The notes: generated by a model not told the origin, from the letters alone. Shown: positions 16,501 to 26,960, numbered from the stretch's first letter. The stretch: DNA of 64,000 nucleotides from Undibacterium sp. YM2 (GCF_009937975.1 NZ_AP018441.1:3100001-3164000); one strand, 5' to 3'. Program-made: numbers and translations.

Positions 16501-17564
16501 CACGCCTGGCGTGCGCCTGGCAACATCAGGTTGGAGACGGTAAAGCCGGTCAGACCTGCTTTTGGGCGGGCACCACGACCTGTGGCACCTTCGTCACGAA
16601 TTTCGCCGCCAGCGCCAGTAGAAGCGCCTGGGAATGGAGAAATGGCTGTAGGGTGATTATGCGTTTCCACCTTCATCAGGGTATGCGTCAGTTCTTCTGT
16701 GACCTGATAGATTTGGTCTTTACCGGATGGGAAGAAACGTTTGACGACCGCGCCTTCCATGATCGAAGAATTATCGCTATAGGCAACGATCGTGCCCTTG
16801 GGTTGCAACTCATGCGTGTTCTTGATCATCTGGAACAGGGATTTATCCTGCTTCTGACCATCGATAGTCCAGTCTGCATTGAAAATCTTGTGACGGCAAT
16901 GTTCGCTGTTTGCCTGTGCAAACATCATCAGTTCTACGTCCGTAGGATTGCGCTTTGCTGTAGTGAAAGCATCAACCAGATAATCGATCTCGTCATCTGA
17001 CAGAGCCAGGCCGAGTTCGCTATTTGCTTGTAACAGCGCCGTCTTGCCGCCTTGCAGTACATCAACGTGCTCCAGATCTTTGGCAACCAGTTCAGAGAAC
17101 AGTGCCTGCGCTTGCTGCGCATCGGCCAGCACCATTTCTGTCATGCGGTCATGCAAGAGTGCAGCCACCTGCTCACGGCTGCCATCAGCGAGTTTTTTAG
17201 CACCGCCCAGCAAACCCGTCTTGACTTGCACATAGTAAATAATGCCGCGCTCAAGACGATGGATATGTGTCATGCAACAATTGTGGACGATGTCTGTGGC
17301 TTTGCTGGCCCATGGCGATATCGTGCCGAAACGTGGAATCACGACAAACACATCACCCTCACTGCTGGCGGTAAATGCATCGCCGTATACCAGCAAGGCA
17401 TTCAGGCGATCAGCGTCTTCTTTGAGCAGTTCAGAGGCAACATCAACGAAATGGACATAGCGGCCGGTAACGCCAACAATATTGGCATCAACAGCTTGCA
17501 AACGAGAGAGAAGACCGGAGGTACGAAAAGCAGACAGGGCGTTGGAGCCTGGCAATATCAACAT
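13571..17564 (-). pseudogene. purL: Phosphoribosylformylglycinamidine synthase, broken by two apparent 1-nt frameshifts
   Basis: Converts FGAR to FGAM using glutamine in purine synthesis. Three frames together cover a normal PurL: 17564-16287 (starting [13 protein letters not shown]), 16290-14662, and 14665-13571. Adding one G to the G run at 16351-16356 restores [14 protein letters not shown] leading into [10 protein letters not shown]. Adding one G at 14668-14671 restores [14 protein letters not shown]. The repaired protein would be 1331 residues, close to the large gamma-proteobacterial type. The glutaminase domain keeps its Cys in LGICNGCQMM and the PHAERVFR site. The ATG at 17564 replaces an upstream TTG because PurL proteins begin there. 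Since the gene is needed for purine prototrophy and both lesions are missing Gs, sequencing error is more likely than decay. Confidence 0.88.
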
Positions 17565-17706
17565 GGTGAGCGAGGTAGTTGAGGCAATGTACACAAAACC
17601 TGCCGTGCACAAGTGCTGGTTGGATCAGAAAGCGTGATTATACCTTGATGCCCAAGCTGACTCCAGACGCCAGCAGGAAGAAATTACCCTGACTACCAAA
17701 CTCAGT

Positions 17707-19419
17707 TCATAAACAAGGTAGTTCGGCCGATTTTTTTATTTTTTTGAATTTATACGCATATTTTTTACACATAAAGCACTCTGTCTGGCTGTCTGGTAGT
17801 TTTGGGTTTTTATCCAAATCCTCATCAAGAACAAGCAAAACGACGGATTGTTTATCTAACAAAGTATCAAAACTGCTATCTGAAAGAACAATATTATTCT
17901 TATGAAGTTTATTTCCCCAAAACAAATCACTACTACGGCTATCAACCACTCTTACCGGCTGCTTCAAATAAAATGGCAATGAAGATTGATGTTCAAACAC
18001 CTTAAATAAAAATACTTCATGCTTAGCTTCAATTGTTGACAATTCAGCCAACAAGGGCTGAGTAGAAGTCCATTGTGCGGCGGCTTGTAAAAGCCCAATA
18101 AACGCCAGTAACATCAGTGCTGGCAAAGCGATAAACGGGAAGATTCCAAAGCGCACTTTGCGCCAGACAAGAACCGCAATACCTGCACTCAACAGAGATG
18201 CAGCCAGCATAAAATCCCGTAAGAATTGCTTTCCATCCATGCCATACACCACCAGCGAAGACAACTGATGATTCAACTGTTTACCTATCCACCAGGCGGC
18301 GAGAGCAAATAAGGCTGCCAAAAACATACCAACCAATGCCCTGCCCCATGCAGCACCAAAACCCCGGTCTTCCAGGGCAATGGCCAATTGCAATGCTGCG
18401 AGTGGCATGACAACGACGAGATAATAATTCGCCTTGGCACTGGATAAAGAAAAAAACAGGACTGGCATGATCCAGGCGCAAGCGAGGAAAAAATGCAGGG
18501 TTCTGGGTGTTTGCTGCTTTGCCTTCACAAACAAGAGCACAGGCAAAAAGAAGGACCAGGGGAAGAGGTAGAGCACCATCCTCGGCAGGTAATACCACCA
18601 GGCACCGGCATAATAATCATGCGGTTCTCGCTTGCCCAAAAACCGCAGCACATGCTCGTTGATGAAATAAAACCAGGCAAATATAGGCTCAGCCAGAATG
18701 GCAGCAATATGCCAGGGCAAGGCTATCAATAAGAAAATCCCTATCGCTTTTATATCAAACCAGGCGATGATTCTTTTTTGAAAATCTCTTAGCGAACTGG
18801 AAAACAATATGGTGTAAATAAAACTCACAGCACCAAATAAAATAATGGCAACAAAGCCCTTGGCCAGCAAGGCAAATGCCAATAAACCCAAACACCAGTT
18901 GAGCTTCTTCTTTTCTCCTGAGACGCTGTACAGGTAGCCAAACATCAGCGCACCTGTCAAAAATACGGTCAGCAGCATATCAAACATCAAAGTGCGCGAC
19001 ATCGCCATGACGCCCAGGCCGCTGATGAACATCAATGCAGCCAGACGCGAGGCTGCAACCCGCCCTATCTGCCGCCCGAACCACAAAATCAAAGCCACGC
19101 AAGACAGTGCAGACATCGCAGGGACCATTCTGGCCGCCCATTCATTTTCGCCAAAGACAGCAAAAGAAATCGCCGTCAGCCAGTACAGCAGAGGCGGTTT
19201 TTCCATATAGGCCAGACCATTCAGGTGAGGAATGATCCAATGATGCCAGTCACCAGATGCCAGCATTTCCCTGGGGATTTCTGCGTACAGGCCCTCATTG
19301 TTGTCTAATATCGGGTAGCAACCAAGACCGTAAGCCAAAAAGAAGATAGTAAATAACCAGACCAGCCAGGCAGGTATGGCAGGTTGAGGCACTTCATTTT
19401 TGGCTTGCACAACATTCAT
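17707..19419 (-). CDS. Glycosyltransferase family 39 (ArnT-like) membrane protein
   Basis: A 570-residue polytopic protein with about a dozen hydrophobic helices. The N-terminal periplasmic loop has the GT-C signature LDNNEGLYAEIPREML and the following HLNGLAYMEKPPLLYW, typical of ArnT/PMT-like transferases that use lipid-linked sugars. A soluble C-terminal part (from about 470) is periplasmic. ArnT adds aminoarabinose to lipid A, but no arn operon is nearby, so the donor and acceptor are unknown and lipid A or glycan modification is only inferred. The 3' end is relatively AT-rich. It stands alone between purL and an HDOD gene. Confidence 0.85.
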   Translation of the reverse strand: MNVVQAKNEVPQPAIPAWLVWLFTIFFLAYGLGCYPILDNNEGLYAEIPREMLASGDWHHWIIPHLNGLAYMEKPPLLYWLTAISFAVFGENEWAARMVPAMSALSCVALILWFGRQIGRVAASRLAALMFISGLGVMAMSRTLMFDMLLTVFLTGALMFGYLYSVSGEKKKLNWCLGLLAFALLAKGFVAIILFGAVSFIYTILFSSSLRDFQKRIIAWFDIKAIGIFLLIALPWHIAAILAEPIFAWFYFINEHVLRFLGKREPHDYYAGAWWYYLPRMVLYLFPWSFFLPVLLFVKAKQQTPRTLHFFLACAWIMPVLFFSLSSAKANYYLVVVMPLAALQLAIALEDRGFGAAWGRALVGMFLAALFALAAWWIGKQLNHQLSSLVVYGMDGKQFLRDFMLAASLLSAGIAVLVWRKVRFGIFPFIALPALMLLAFIGLLQAAAQWTSTQPLLAELSTIEAKHEVFLFKVFEHQSSLPFYLKQPVRVVDSRSSDLFWGNKLHKNNIVLSDSSFDTLLDKQSVVLLVLDEDLDKNPKLPDSQTECFMCKKYAYKFKKIKKSAELPCL

Positions 19420-19511
19420 AGTTGGAACGACTTCTTTCCCACAAGAATGGGACTTGTCTCAATTTAATTTTCAAGTAGCGAACTTTATCTAGTCTTGCCA
19501 AATAAAGCAAA

Positions 19512-19541
19512 AAAAAGACAAGCAAAACTGCTTGTCTTTTT
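19512..19541. terminator. Rho-independent terminator of the HDOD gene
   Basis: A 13-bp stem AAAAAGACAAGCA / TGCTTGTCTTTTT with an AAAC loop. On the minus strand it continues into more Ts, fitting termination of the gene that ends at 19560. Confidence 0.9.
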
Positions 19542-19559
19542 GGTTAAGGCAAAAGCTGA

Positions 19560-20777
19560 TCAGGCTACAGAAGCGACATTTTTTGCCCAAACCAGCGCTG
19601 CCATGTGCGCAGCATTTAAATCTGGCGGGGTGATCTTCAGCGTCTCTGCCAGCGAGCCCACCAGCATGCTGTTCAACTCACACGCTTCTGCCAGTGCCAG
19701 GAAAGGCCCATAGGTGCCGCCACGGGATATCAGGGCCTCTGTAACCACGTCTGGCAACTGTATTGAAGACAGCACCTCTTCCATGGGGATGCCCAACAAC
19801 CTGTCCAGCAAAGAGAACATACCTGCCACAAACAGGTTTTCAGCCTCGCTCTTGGACATTTTGCTCTGCCCCAGAATTTCAGCCAGGCGACCACGAACAA
19901 TGGCAGTTTCCAGCAAGACTGGGGAATAACCGCTGGTACTCGCAGTTGCCAGCAATAGCGTCAGCCAACGATACAAGGGACTGTAACCCAGCATTTGCAC
20001 GGCATGCTTCAAGGATTGCACTTCAGTACGCAAACCAAAACCAGCCGAGTTTATGTAACGCAAAAGTTTATAGGCCAATGTTGCATCGCGTTTGACAACC
20101 GCTTCAAGCTGCTGGATGTCAGCATTTTTTCTAACCATTTCCATCAACTGCAAAATGGTGGTCTGGGATGTATTTAAAGTCTTGGGCGCAGTACTTGGCC
20201 TTGGCGTCAGATGCAATTTACCGACAAAGCTGTCAAGACCCAGGGCTGAGCAGGCATCAAAATCCTGCCAGGCATTGACATTGCGGGCGACCATGCGCAC
20301 CGTCGATTGCTTCAATGTTGCATACACCTTTGCCTGTGAAGCAAAATTAGCCGCATTCAATTTGACTTCAAGATGGGTAATTTGCGCAAAATAAGCGCGC
20401 TCCAGCGTAGTCACCTCAGCACCACGCAGGCAGATACCATAACCCAGTTGGCGCAACTCAGTCACTGCTGCCAGCGTATCCGGGTCGGCAAAGTATTTTT
20501 TATGAAGTATCAGTACAGTATTTTTAGCAGGCAGTTGCTTTAAGCCTTCTGCATGCAATAACTCTGGAACGGCTTCAAGGAACAGCAGGCTATCGCCAAG
20601 CAGGAAGCCCTTGTCATCGTCATGCAATTGTACGGCAACGAATTCAAGCAAGGCGCTCAGGCTTTCTGTGCTTGCTTCTGCATTCTGATCCGGCTGCTGC
20701 CAGGAAATTTGAAAACCAATGACTCGCTGTTTAGGATCGAGTAGTGGCTCTCTTACGATGAAGCTTTCTTCTATCAT
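19560..20777 (-). CDS. HDOD-domain protein with degenerate EAL domain (YuxH-like)
   Basis: A 405-residue signalling protein. The N-terminal half (about 1-195) resembles an EAL phosphodiesterase fold (REPLLDPKQRVIGFQISW; YGICLRGAEVTTLE). The EAL catalytic triplet and the usual metal-binding acids are absent, so c-di-GMP hydrolysis is unlikely. The C-terminal HDOD domain (about 205-400) shows IQQLEAVVKRDATLAYKLLR, YINSAGFG, and FVAGMFSLLDRLLGIPME. EAL-HDOD proteins of this type act as signalling scaffolds. It lies downstream of the chemotaxis cluster but is separated from cheY by 437 bp, so co-transcription is unproven. A single binding function cannot be assigned. Confidence 0.85.
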   Translation of the reverse strand: MIEESFIVREPLLDPKQRVIGFQISWQQPDQNAEASTESLSALLEFVAVQLHDDDKGFLLGDSLLFLEAVPELLHAEGLKQLPAKNTVLILHKKYFADPDTLAAVTELRQLGYGICLRGAEVTTLERAYFAQITHLEVKLNAANFASQAKVYATLKQSTVRMVARNVNAWQDFDACSALGLDSFVGKLHLTPRPSTAPKTLNTSQTTILQLMEMVRKNADIQQLEAVVKRDATLAYKLLRYINSAGFGLRTEVQSLKHAVQMLGYSPLYRWLTLLLATASTSGYSPVLLETAIVRGRLAEILGQSKMSKSEAENLFVAGMFSLLDRLLGIPMEEVLSSIQLPDVVTEALISRGGTYGPFLALAEACELNSMLVGSLAETLKITPPDLNAAHMAALVWAKNVASVA

Positions 20778-21214
20778 CTTAGTATTATTTATGTTGGATT
20801 AATATGATTGAAAAATTCAGACCCCGGGCTGCAGGGAAAATCAACAAAGCCGGCTCTGCCTTACAACACCCGGACATTAACTTGAACATAACTTGAAACG
20901 CTGTTCAAGACTGCAATCGCAAGCCACCGCCTTACTATCAACGACAACCTCATCATTCATATAATTGCCTGCAGCGCATTGCAGGTAAACACAGGTCAAC
21001 TTTATTCTCTTTATCACCTTCCGGGCAAAAGCGAGCAAGCAATATGGCTTTTACAGATTTTTGCCTGTCAAATCAGAGCACTGTCGCAAAGTTTTGCCAT
21101 GTTGCGGCAGCCTGCTCACTTGCACTGGCTTACTTGCACTGGCTTAATCAGGAGATTTAATGCCTGAGTTAAAGCACTTACGCAACGTCATCTCCTGGCA
21201 AACTGATTGCCCTG
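20778..21214. other. Intergenic stretch with a 14-bp tandem duplication
   Basis: No gene is visible. ACTTGCACTGGCTT occurs twice in tandem at 21118-21131 and 21132-21145. CCTGCA/TGCAGG form a small hairpin at 20968-20985. The promoter of the HDOD gene presumably lies at the left end, but no clear -35/-10 pair stands out. No canonical terminator is seen after the cheY that ends at 21215. Confidence 0.5.
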
Positions 21215-21604
21215 TTATTTCCCGAGTTTTTCGAAAATCTTTGTCAGTTTTTCATCCAAAGTAGCTGCAGTAAATGGTTTTACTACATAGCCATTTGCAC
21301 CAGCCTGCGCAGCAGCAATGATGTTTTCTTTTTTGGCCTCTGCCGTGACCATAAGTACCGGCATTTTTGACAAAGCTGGATCAGCACGGATGTGCTGCAA
21401 CATCGTCAGCCCATCCATGTTAGGCATGTTCCAGTCAGAGATGACGAAATCGAAATCACCATTCTTCAACTTTGCCAGTCCCATTGCTCCATCTTCGGCT
21501 TCATCGACATTGGAATATCCCAATTCTTTAAGCAAATTCCGCACTATGCGACGCATAGTAGAAAAATCGTCGACTACTAAAAATTTGAGATTTTGATCAG
21601 CCAT
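21215..21604 (-). CDS. cheY: Chemotaxis response regulator CheY
   Basis: A single receiver domain of 129 residues whose numbering matches E. coli CheY exactly. Asp12-Asp13 bind Mg2+, Asp57 (ISDWNMP) accepts the phosphoryl group, Thr87 and Lys109 (YVVKPF) complete the switch. It starts [19 protein letters not shown], the classical motor-binding CheY type. Phosphorylated by CheA, it binds FliM. It is the last gene of the flagellar-chemotaxis run, 103 bp after cheB. In many relatives cheZ follows directly; here it does not, and the canonical cheZ is at 6.2 kb. Confidence 0.96.
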   Translation of the reverse strand: MADQNLKFLVVDDFSTMRRIVRNLLKELGYSNVDEAEDGAMGLAKLKNGDFDFVISDWNMPNMDGLTMLQHIRADPALSKMPVLMVTAEAKKENIIAAAQAGANGYVVKPFTAATLDEKLTKIFEKLGK

Positions 21605-21707
21605 GAATTACTCCACTATTTCTTTAAGGACAGTTATTAGCATTATCGGACAAATTGAGATAAAACGGTGGTGAAATTGCTGTAACACATTAAATTCTAT
21701 CAAAACG

Positions 21708-22784
21708 TCACACCCTCAGGGCTCTGCTGCCATGCGTGGCAAGGTAATGCAGGACCTTGGTGGGCAATTCATTCAAAGGGCCAACCTCATGTGTCGCGCC
21801 AATTGCAATTGCTTCACGCGGCATACCAAATACTACACAACTTGCTTCGTCTTGGGCAAAATTGTATGCACCGGCATTTTTCATCTCCAGCATGCCAGCC
21901 GCTCCATCCTTGCCCATGCCAGTCAAGATCACGCCAACAGCATTTTTACCGGCATAAGTCGCGGCAGACCTGAACAGGACATCCACTGAGGGCCGGTGCC
22001 GGTTAACTGGCTCACCCTGATCCAGTTGAGTCACATAGTTGGCACCACTACGCCCCAACAACAGATGAGAATGACCAGGAGCGATATAAGCATGACCTGG
22101 CAAGACGCGCTCGCCACCGGCGGCCTCGGACACTGAAATCTTGCACAAGCCATCAAGACGTTTGGCAAAAGAACGGGTAAACCCTTCCGGCATATGCTGG
22201 GTGATTAAAATCCCCGGGCAATCGGAAGGCATTTGCACCAGAAAATTCTTGATTGCCTCAGTACCACCAGTCGATGCCCCAATAATAATCAGTTTTTCAC
22301 TACTGGTCAGAGGATTGCGAACTTGTGGCAATACACCAACATTTGCCTGACCGGGAGTTGCTATGGGCGCAGCTCTGGGCCTGATCCTGGCTTTGGATGC
22401 GATCCGGATTTTGTCCGTGATCAGCTCAGTATATTCAAGCATGCCGCTTTGTATCGACAACTTGGGCTTGGTGACGAAATCAACCGCCCCCAGTTCCAAT
22501 GCGCGCATGGTAATTTCAGAGCCTCGCTCGGTCAGTGACGACACCATGATGACAGGCATGGGACGCAGGCGCATCAGGCGCTCAAGAAAATCCAGGCCAT
22601 CCATCTTTGGCATTTCCACATCCAGCGTCAGCACATCAGGATTTGTCTGCTTGATCAGTTCGCGTGCAACCAGGGGATCAGGAGCAACTCCGACCACCTC
22701 CATATCGGGCTGACTGCTGATAATCTCGCTCATGACGCTACGGATCAGCGCAGAGTCATCGACAATCAATACTTTTATCTTCAT
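21708..22784 (-). CDS. cheB: Chemotaxis protein-glutamate methylesterase CheB
   Basis: Demethylates receptor glutamyl esters and deamidates glutamines during adaptation. The 358-residue form has a receiver domain with Asp55 ([12 protein letters not shown]). A linker and a catalytic domain follow, with the nucleophile motif [10 protein letters not shown], the His in [11 protein letters not shown] and the Asp in [10 protein letters not shown]. The ATG at 22784 is preferred over an upstream in-frame codon because GGAG lies ten bases ahead and the protein then begins [13 protein letters not shown]. It follows cheD by 53 bp. Confidence 0.96.
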   Translation of the reverse strand: MKIKVLIVDDSALIRSVMSEIISSQPDMEVVGVAPDPLVARELIKQTNPDVLTLDVEMPKMDGLDFLERLMRLRPMPVIMVSSLTERGSEITMRALELGAVDFVTKPKLSIQSGMLEYTELITDKIRIASKARIRPRAAPIATPGQANVGVLPQVRNPLTSSEKLIIIGASTGGTEAIKNFLVQMPSDCPGILITQHMPEGFTRSFAKRLDGLCKISVSEAAGGERVLPGHAYIAPGHSHLLLGRSGANYVTQLDQGEPVNRHRPSVDVLFRSAATYAGKNAVGVILTGMGKDGAAGMLEMKNAGAYNFAQDEASCVVFGMPREAIAIGATHEVGPLNELPTKVLHYLATHGSRALRV

Positions 22785-22837
22785 TCGTAAATACTCCGCG
22801 CTCAGTCTCAACCACCGACTTCACACATACAAAATAA

Positions 22838-23446
22838 CTAGAACAAATCGACTTCACCACCAACTGAAGTCGTCTTGAGCCTGCTGGCATAATCCTGCTC
22901 GCGCCTTCTCAAGGTATCGTTATGTTCCACTTTGAGTTTCTTGACCAGTACCTTGCCGGTTCTGGGAAAAAAATAGACTTTGCGCGGGTAAATATCATTG
23001 AGGTCCTCAGCAATGACGCGCATCCTTTCAGCCCGCAAATAATCGAGTACAAATTTGGCGTTACGCTCACCCACGTTGATCGCGGTAAAGCCACGTAATA
23101 CATTGCCGCCGCCAAACACTTTAGCCTCCATGTTTTCTCGCTTGGCACCTGCCTTTAACAATTCATTGATCAGGACTTCCATTGCATAGGTGCCATAGCG
23201 CATGGATGCCGACACTGGATTATCTGCGTCCCCGCCACCATCCGGCAACATGAAATGGTTCATGCCACCAACACCAGAAACACGGTCACGAATGCATGCA
23301 GAAACACAGGAACCCAGCACCGTAACAATCAGCATGTCCTTGTTGGTGAAATAGAATTCACCCGGCAGTATTTTTGCGGCATCACAATCAAACGTCCTGT
23401 CATAATAGACATTCGTCGCAAAATGCTCTTCACTTAGCTGGCTCAT
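22838..23446 (-). CDS. cheD: Chemoreceptor glutamine deamidase CheD
   Basis: A 202-residue deamidase that converts receptor Gln to Glu. The catalytic Cys47 is in LGSCVSACIRD and His64 in GGMNHFMLP, as in other CheD proteins; KVFGGGNV and NAKFVLDYLRAE follow. The C-terminal basic extension after residue 160 is longer than in Thermotoga CheD but usual for betaproteobacteria. The start overlaps the cheR stop (ATGA), so the two are coupled and the order cheR-cheD-cheB is conserved. Confidence 0.95.
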   Translation of the reverse strand: MSQLSEEHFATNVYYDRTFDCDAAKILPGEFYFTNKDMLIVTVLGSCVSACIRDRVSGVGGMNHFMLPDGGGDADNPVSASMRYGTYAMEVLINELLKAGAKRENMEAKVFGGGNVLRGFTAINVGERNAKFVLDYLRAERMRVIAEDLNDIYPRKVYFFPRTGKVLVKKLKVEHNDTLRRREQDYASRLKTTSVGGEVDLF

Positions 23447-24342
23447 GGATTACCCTTTTGCAAATTGCGCAATGTCGCTCTGCTGCCTGCCGTATGGGAT
23501 TTACCCAGTTCATAAACTGTTTTCCCTCTCAGCTTGAAATCATCTGAGACATACAGGAAATTTTCCGAATGACCGGCGAACAACAGACCGTCTGACTTCA
23601 TCAAGGGAACAAACTTCTTCAAGATTTTACCCTGCGTAGGCTTGTCAAAATAAATCATGACATTCCGGCAAAAAATTGCATCGAATTCGCCACTTAAAGG
23701 CCAGCCATCTTCCAATAAATTCAACTGTTTAAATGTAATCAGGTCCCGTAATTCCGGCCTGACTCTGACCAGGCCTTCCTGGGCACCCTTGCCTTTCAAG
23801 AAGAATTTTCGCGTTCTCTCAGCAGACAATTTTTCTATACGATCAAGGTTGTATACGCCACGGGATGCTGTCTCCAGTACATTGGTATCTATATCCGTGG
23901 CAATGATGTGTGCGGGCGGACGCAGAGTTCCGAATGCTTCGCAAAGCGTAATGGCGATAGAATACGGCTCCTCACCGGTAGAGCTGGCAGAACACCAGAT
24001 ATTGACCGGCTCATGCTTCCTGGCAATGTGTTCAGCGAGTATGGGAAAGTGATGCTCTTCCCTGAAGAATGAAGTCAGGTTAGTCGTCAGGGCGTTGGTA
24101 AATGCTTCCCATTCAGACTCAATCTGATTACTTTCAAGGCCATCCAGATATTCAGAAAACGAGCTGATACCAGTCGCCCGCAAACGACGTGCAAGCCGGC
24201 TATACACCATTTCCTGCTTGCTATCTGCCAAGGAAATGCCAGCTCGTTTGTAAATCAGATCCCTGACACGGTCAAAATCCCTGGAGTTAAACGCAAACTC
24301 CTTTGAAGTGTCTGATCTGGCTTTATCGATGGATTTCGTCAT
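23443..24342 (-). CDS. cheR: Chemotaxis protein methyltransferase CheR
   Basis: Methylates receptor glutamates with S-adenosylmethionine. The 299-residue protein has the helical N-terminal domain (YKRAGISLADSKQEMVYSR), the SAM-binding segment WCSASSTGEEPYSIA and FDAIFCRNVMIYFD. The beta-subdomain that can bind receptor pentapeptides lies around 210-250. The partner receptor encoded upstream ends in a candidate tether, DWEEF. A 234-bp gap containing a hairpin separates it from that receptor gene. Confidence 0.96.
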   Translation of the reverse strand: MTKSIDKARSDTSKEFAFNSRDFDRVRDLIYKRAGISLADSKQEMVYSRLARRLRATGISSFSEYLDGLESNQIESEWEAFTNALTTNLTSFFREEHHFPILAEHIARKHEPVNIWCSASSTGEEPYSIAITLCEAFGTLRPPAHIIATDIDTNVLETASRGVYNLDRIEKLSAERTRKFFLKGKGAQEGLVRVRPELRDLITFKQLNLLEDGWPLSGEFDAIFCRNVMIYFDKPTQGKILKKFVPLMKSDGLLFAGHSENFLYVSDDFKLRGKTVYELGKSHTAGSRATLRNLQKGNP

Positions 24343-24531
24343 TCAATGCTTTCCCAAACTTTCCCCATCCTGTTTCAGAGACGAAAGCTGATTTCAAATA
24401 AAAATCCAGATAATCAAGATTACAAAGACATTTTGCCAGACTGAAAGATATTTACTGTTAATTAAGTTAAATTACAAGCGTCTTTGATACGCTACCGTGA
24501 CACTTTTTACATGACTAGCGTTTTAAGCGGG

Positions 24532-24553
24532 ACGCCTGCAAACGTGCAGGCGT
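24532..24553. terminator. Hairpin between mcp and cheR
   Basis: ACGCCTGCA (24532-24540) and TGCAGGCGT (24545-24553) form a perfect 9-bp stem with a 4-nt loop, 24 bp after the receptor stop codon. No T run follows on the minus strand. It may lower read-through into cheR-cheD-cheB or stabilise the upstream mRNA. Confidence 0.4.
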
Positions 24554-24576
24554 AACCACACTCTACAATCAATAAT

Positions 24577-26337
24577 TTAAAATTCTTCCCAGTCGTCTTC
24601 AGCAGGTTTGCCCTGCTCTGCGGCTGGCTTGCTGGCCCGCGCACCCGCACCGGCTGATGCAGACGCAGCAGGAGTCGCCGCCCTTGGCAAAGCCTTCACC
24701 TGAGACCTGGTATTCGTGACTGGCTTATTTGCGACATTACTTGCCACCTTACTGACAACTGGTTTGACTTGCTGACTTAATTGGGCGGCATTTCCGTTGA
24801 GTTTGAATACACTGACTGCCTGGGCCAATGCCACTGCCTGTTCTTCCATACTCTCTGCCGCCGCTGCTGCCTGCTCAACCAAAGCCGCATTCTGTTGCGT
24901 CATTTCATCCATTTGCGTAATCGCCAGATTTACCTGTTCTATGCCTGAACTTTGTTCCTGGCTGGCCGCCGTGATCTCACTCATGATGTCGGCTACATGC
25001 TGGACACTGGTGACAATCTCATCCATGGTCTTGCCTGCCTCATCGACGAGCTTGCTACCCTGATCAACTTTATCGACCGAGTCACTGATGAGGGATTTGA
25101 TTTCCTTGGCTGCACTGGCACTGCGCTGTGCAAGATTGCGCACTTCGGCAGCGACCACTGCAAAACCGCGACCTTGTTCACCGGCACGGGCAGCTTCTAC
25201 CGCAGCGTTCAAGGCCAGGATATTGGTCTGGAAGGCGATGCCATCAATAACGCCGATGATATCGACGATCTTGCGTGAACTCTCTTTGATCGAGCCCATG
25301 GTATTGACCACTTGCCCTACGACTTCACCACCCTTGACCGCAACGCTGGAGGCAGAAACCACAAGCTGATTGGCCTGGCGCGCATTGTCGGCATTTTGCC
25401 TGACGGTGCTGGTCAGCTCTTCCATCGAGCTTGCTGTTTCTTCCAGTGAACTGGCCTGAGATTCTGTGCGGCTGGACAGATCGGCATTACCTGAGGCTAT
25501 TTCTTGCGAGGCTACGGTAATGGTTTCTGTACCTGTCCTGACCTGTCCGACTGTTGAAGCCAGATTGTCATTCATGTTTTTCAGTGCCTGGAACAATGAT
25601 GTAACTTCATCATGACCCGATACACTTACCTGGCTGCGCAAATCCCCCTCAGCAACGGTCTCTGCCAGGCTAAGGGCTTCTTGCAAGGGTTGGGTAATAC
25701 TGCGTGTGATAGTCCAGGCAAACAAGGCACCCAAAGCGGCTGCAGATGAAAGTATGACATACAGCCAGATAGTTAGTTTTGCACCAGCGGCTGCGAAATT
25801 TTCAAACACTTGCTTGGAGGCTACATCCTGCAGATCAACGAGCTTATTCATTTCCAAAATGGATTTGGAGCTCAGCGGATCAATCACTGACGCAATAATT
25901 TTTGCGGCACCTTCAGCATTAAATGCCAGGGCCTGACCGACTGCATCTTTTAATGGCTTTTCTATTTCCTTATCAATTTTTGCGATGTCACCGAGAATTT
26001 TCTTTTCTTCCTCGTTCAGACCAAGGGACGCAATCTTTTCTTTAGCATCTTCATACTTTTTCCTTTGCGTCTTGACCTTGGTTTCTTCTTTTTGCATTTC
26101 ACCGACATCGGACTGTATGCCGATATTGCGCATGGCTATGCCGCCTTCAAACAAGGCGCTTTTCATGTTGTTGGCCAGCACCTGCTTTTGTGCAGCCAGG
26201 TTCAAGCCTTCTATCATGGCCTTGCGATTGTTGCCACTCAATGCATTGACGAATAAGATAACGGCGATCAGACCCACCAAAATAAGTCCAAAGCCAACAC
26301 CCAAACGGGTACCAATTTTAAAATTTCTCAGATTCAT
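24577..26337 (-). CDS. Methyl-accepting chemotaxis protein with 4HB ligand domain
   Basis: A 586-residue transmembrane receptor. TM1 lies near 11-31, a four-helix-bundle periplasmic domain covers about 32-188 ([18 protein letters not shown]), and TM2 is near 190-210. A HAMP domain follows ([20 protein letters not shown]), then a signalling domain with the hairpin tip [20 protein letters not shown]. The last five residues, DWEEF, resemble the NWETF pentapeptide that tethers CheR and CheB in E. coli receptors. It sits between cheW and cheR, which makes it the main receptor of this cluster. Its ligand cannot be predicted. Confidence 0.93.
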   Translation of the reverse strand: MNLRNFKIGTRLGVGFGLILVGLIAVILFVNALSGNNRKAMIEGLNLAAQKQVLANNMKSALFEGGIAMRNIGIQSDVGEMQKEETKVKTQRKKYEDAKEKIASLGLNEEEKKILGDIAKIDKEIEKPLKDAVGQALAFNAEGAAKIIASVIDPLSSKSILEMNKLVDLQDVASKQVFENFAAAGAKLTIWLYVILSSAAALGALFAWTITRSITQPLQEALSLAETVAEGDLRSQVSVSGHDEVTSLFQALKNMNDNLASTVGQVRTGTETITVASQEIASGNADLSSRTESQASSLEETASSMEELTSTVRQNADNARQANQLVVSASSVAVKGGEVVGQVVNTMGSIKESSRKIVDIIGVIDGIAFQTNILALNAAVEAARAGEQGRGFAVVAAEVRNLAQRSASAAKEIKSLISDSVDKVDQGSKLVDEAGKTMDEIVTSVQHVADIMSEITAASQEQSSGIEQVNLAITQMDEMTQQNAALVEQAAAAAESMEEQAVALAQAVSVFKLNGNAAQLSQQVKPVVSKVASNVANKPVTNTRSQVKALPRAATPAASASAGAGARASKPAAEQGKPAEDDWEEF

Positions 26338-26415
26338 AGCGTCTCCTATTTATTTTTTAGTCAGTTCTATGTCTACATTTTTTTATCAGTAGCCACTCAG
26401 AGAGAAACTAGATCA

Positions 26416-26925
26416 TCATGCTGCTGCATCAACAAGTCCCATTTCTGGACTCGACATCAATTTGTCTATATCAACAAGTATCAACATACGGTCATCCAGC
26501 GTACCCAGACCAATCAGGAAATCCGTACTGAAAGTCGTTCCCATTTCAGGAGCCGGCCTGACTTGTTCGGGCAGTAAAGTCGTCACATCGGAAACGCTAT
26601 CGACCACCATGCCAACTATGCGCCCTTCTATATTGAGAATGATGACCACCGTGAACTGGTCATAAGTAGGCGTCCCCAGATTGAATTTGATACGCATATC
26701 GACCACGGGCACAATAATGCCGCGCAAGTTGATAACGCCCTTCAAAAAATCAGGTGCATTAGCAATTCTCGTCACGGCCTCATAACCACGTATTTCCTGA
26801 ACTTTGAGAATGTCGATACCATATTCTTCATTACCCAAAGTAAAAGCAAGGAATTCATGCCCGGCAATATCAGATTTAGCTCCATCTTTTGAGCCTTGAT
26901 CACTACCCTGTGAAATTTGCGTCAT
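26416..26925 (-). CDS. cheW: Chemotaxis coupling protein CheW
   Basis: A 169-residue SH3-like adaptor linking receptors to CheA. Motifs are [40 protein letters not shown] and the arginine-containing hydrophobic core that contacts the receptor tip. It lies 35 bp after cheA and 78 bp before the receptor gene. The N-terminus has about 25 extra, Gly/Ser/Asp-rich residues before the fold. Soluble; no membrane segment. Confidence 0.95.
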   Translation of the reverse strand: MTQISQGSDQGSKDGAKSDIAGHEFLAFTLGNEEYGIDILKVQEIRGYEAVTRIANAPDFLKGVINLRGIIVPVVDMRIKFNLGTPTYDQFTVVIILNIEGRIVGMVVDSVSDVTTLLPEQVRPAPEMGTTFSTDFLIGLGTLDDRMLILVDIDKLMSSPEMGLVDAAA

Positions 26926-26960
26926 TTCTTTTTCCTCGTCTTAAATTTCTGATTCAATTT

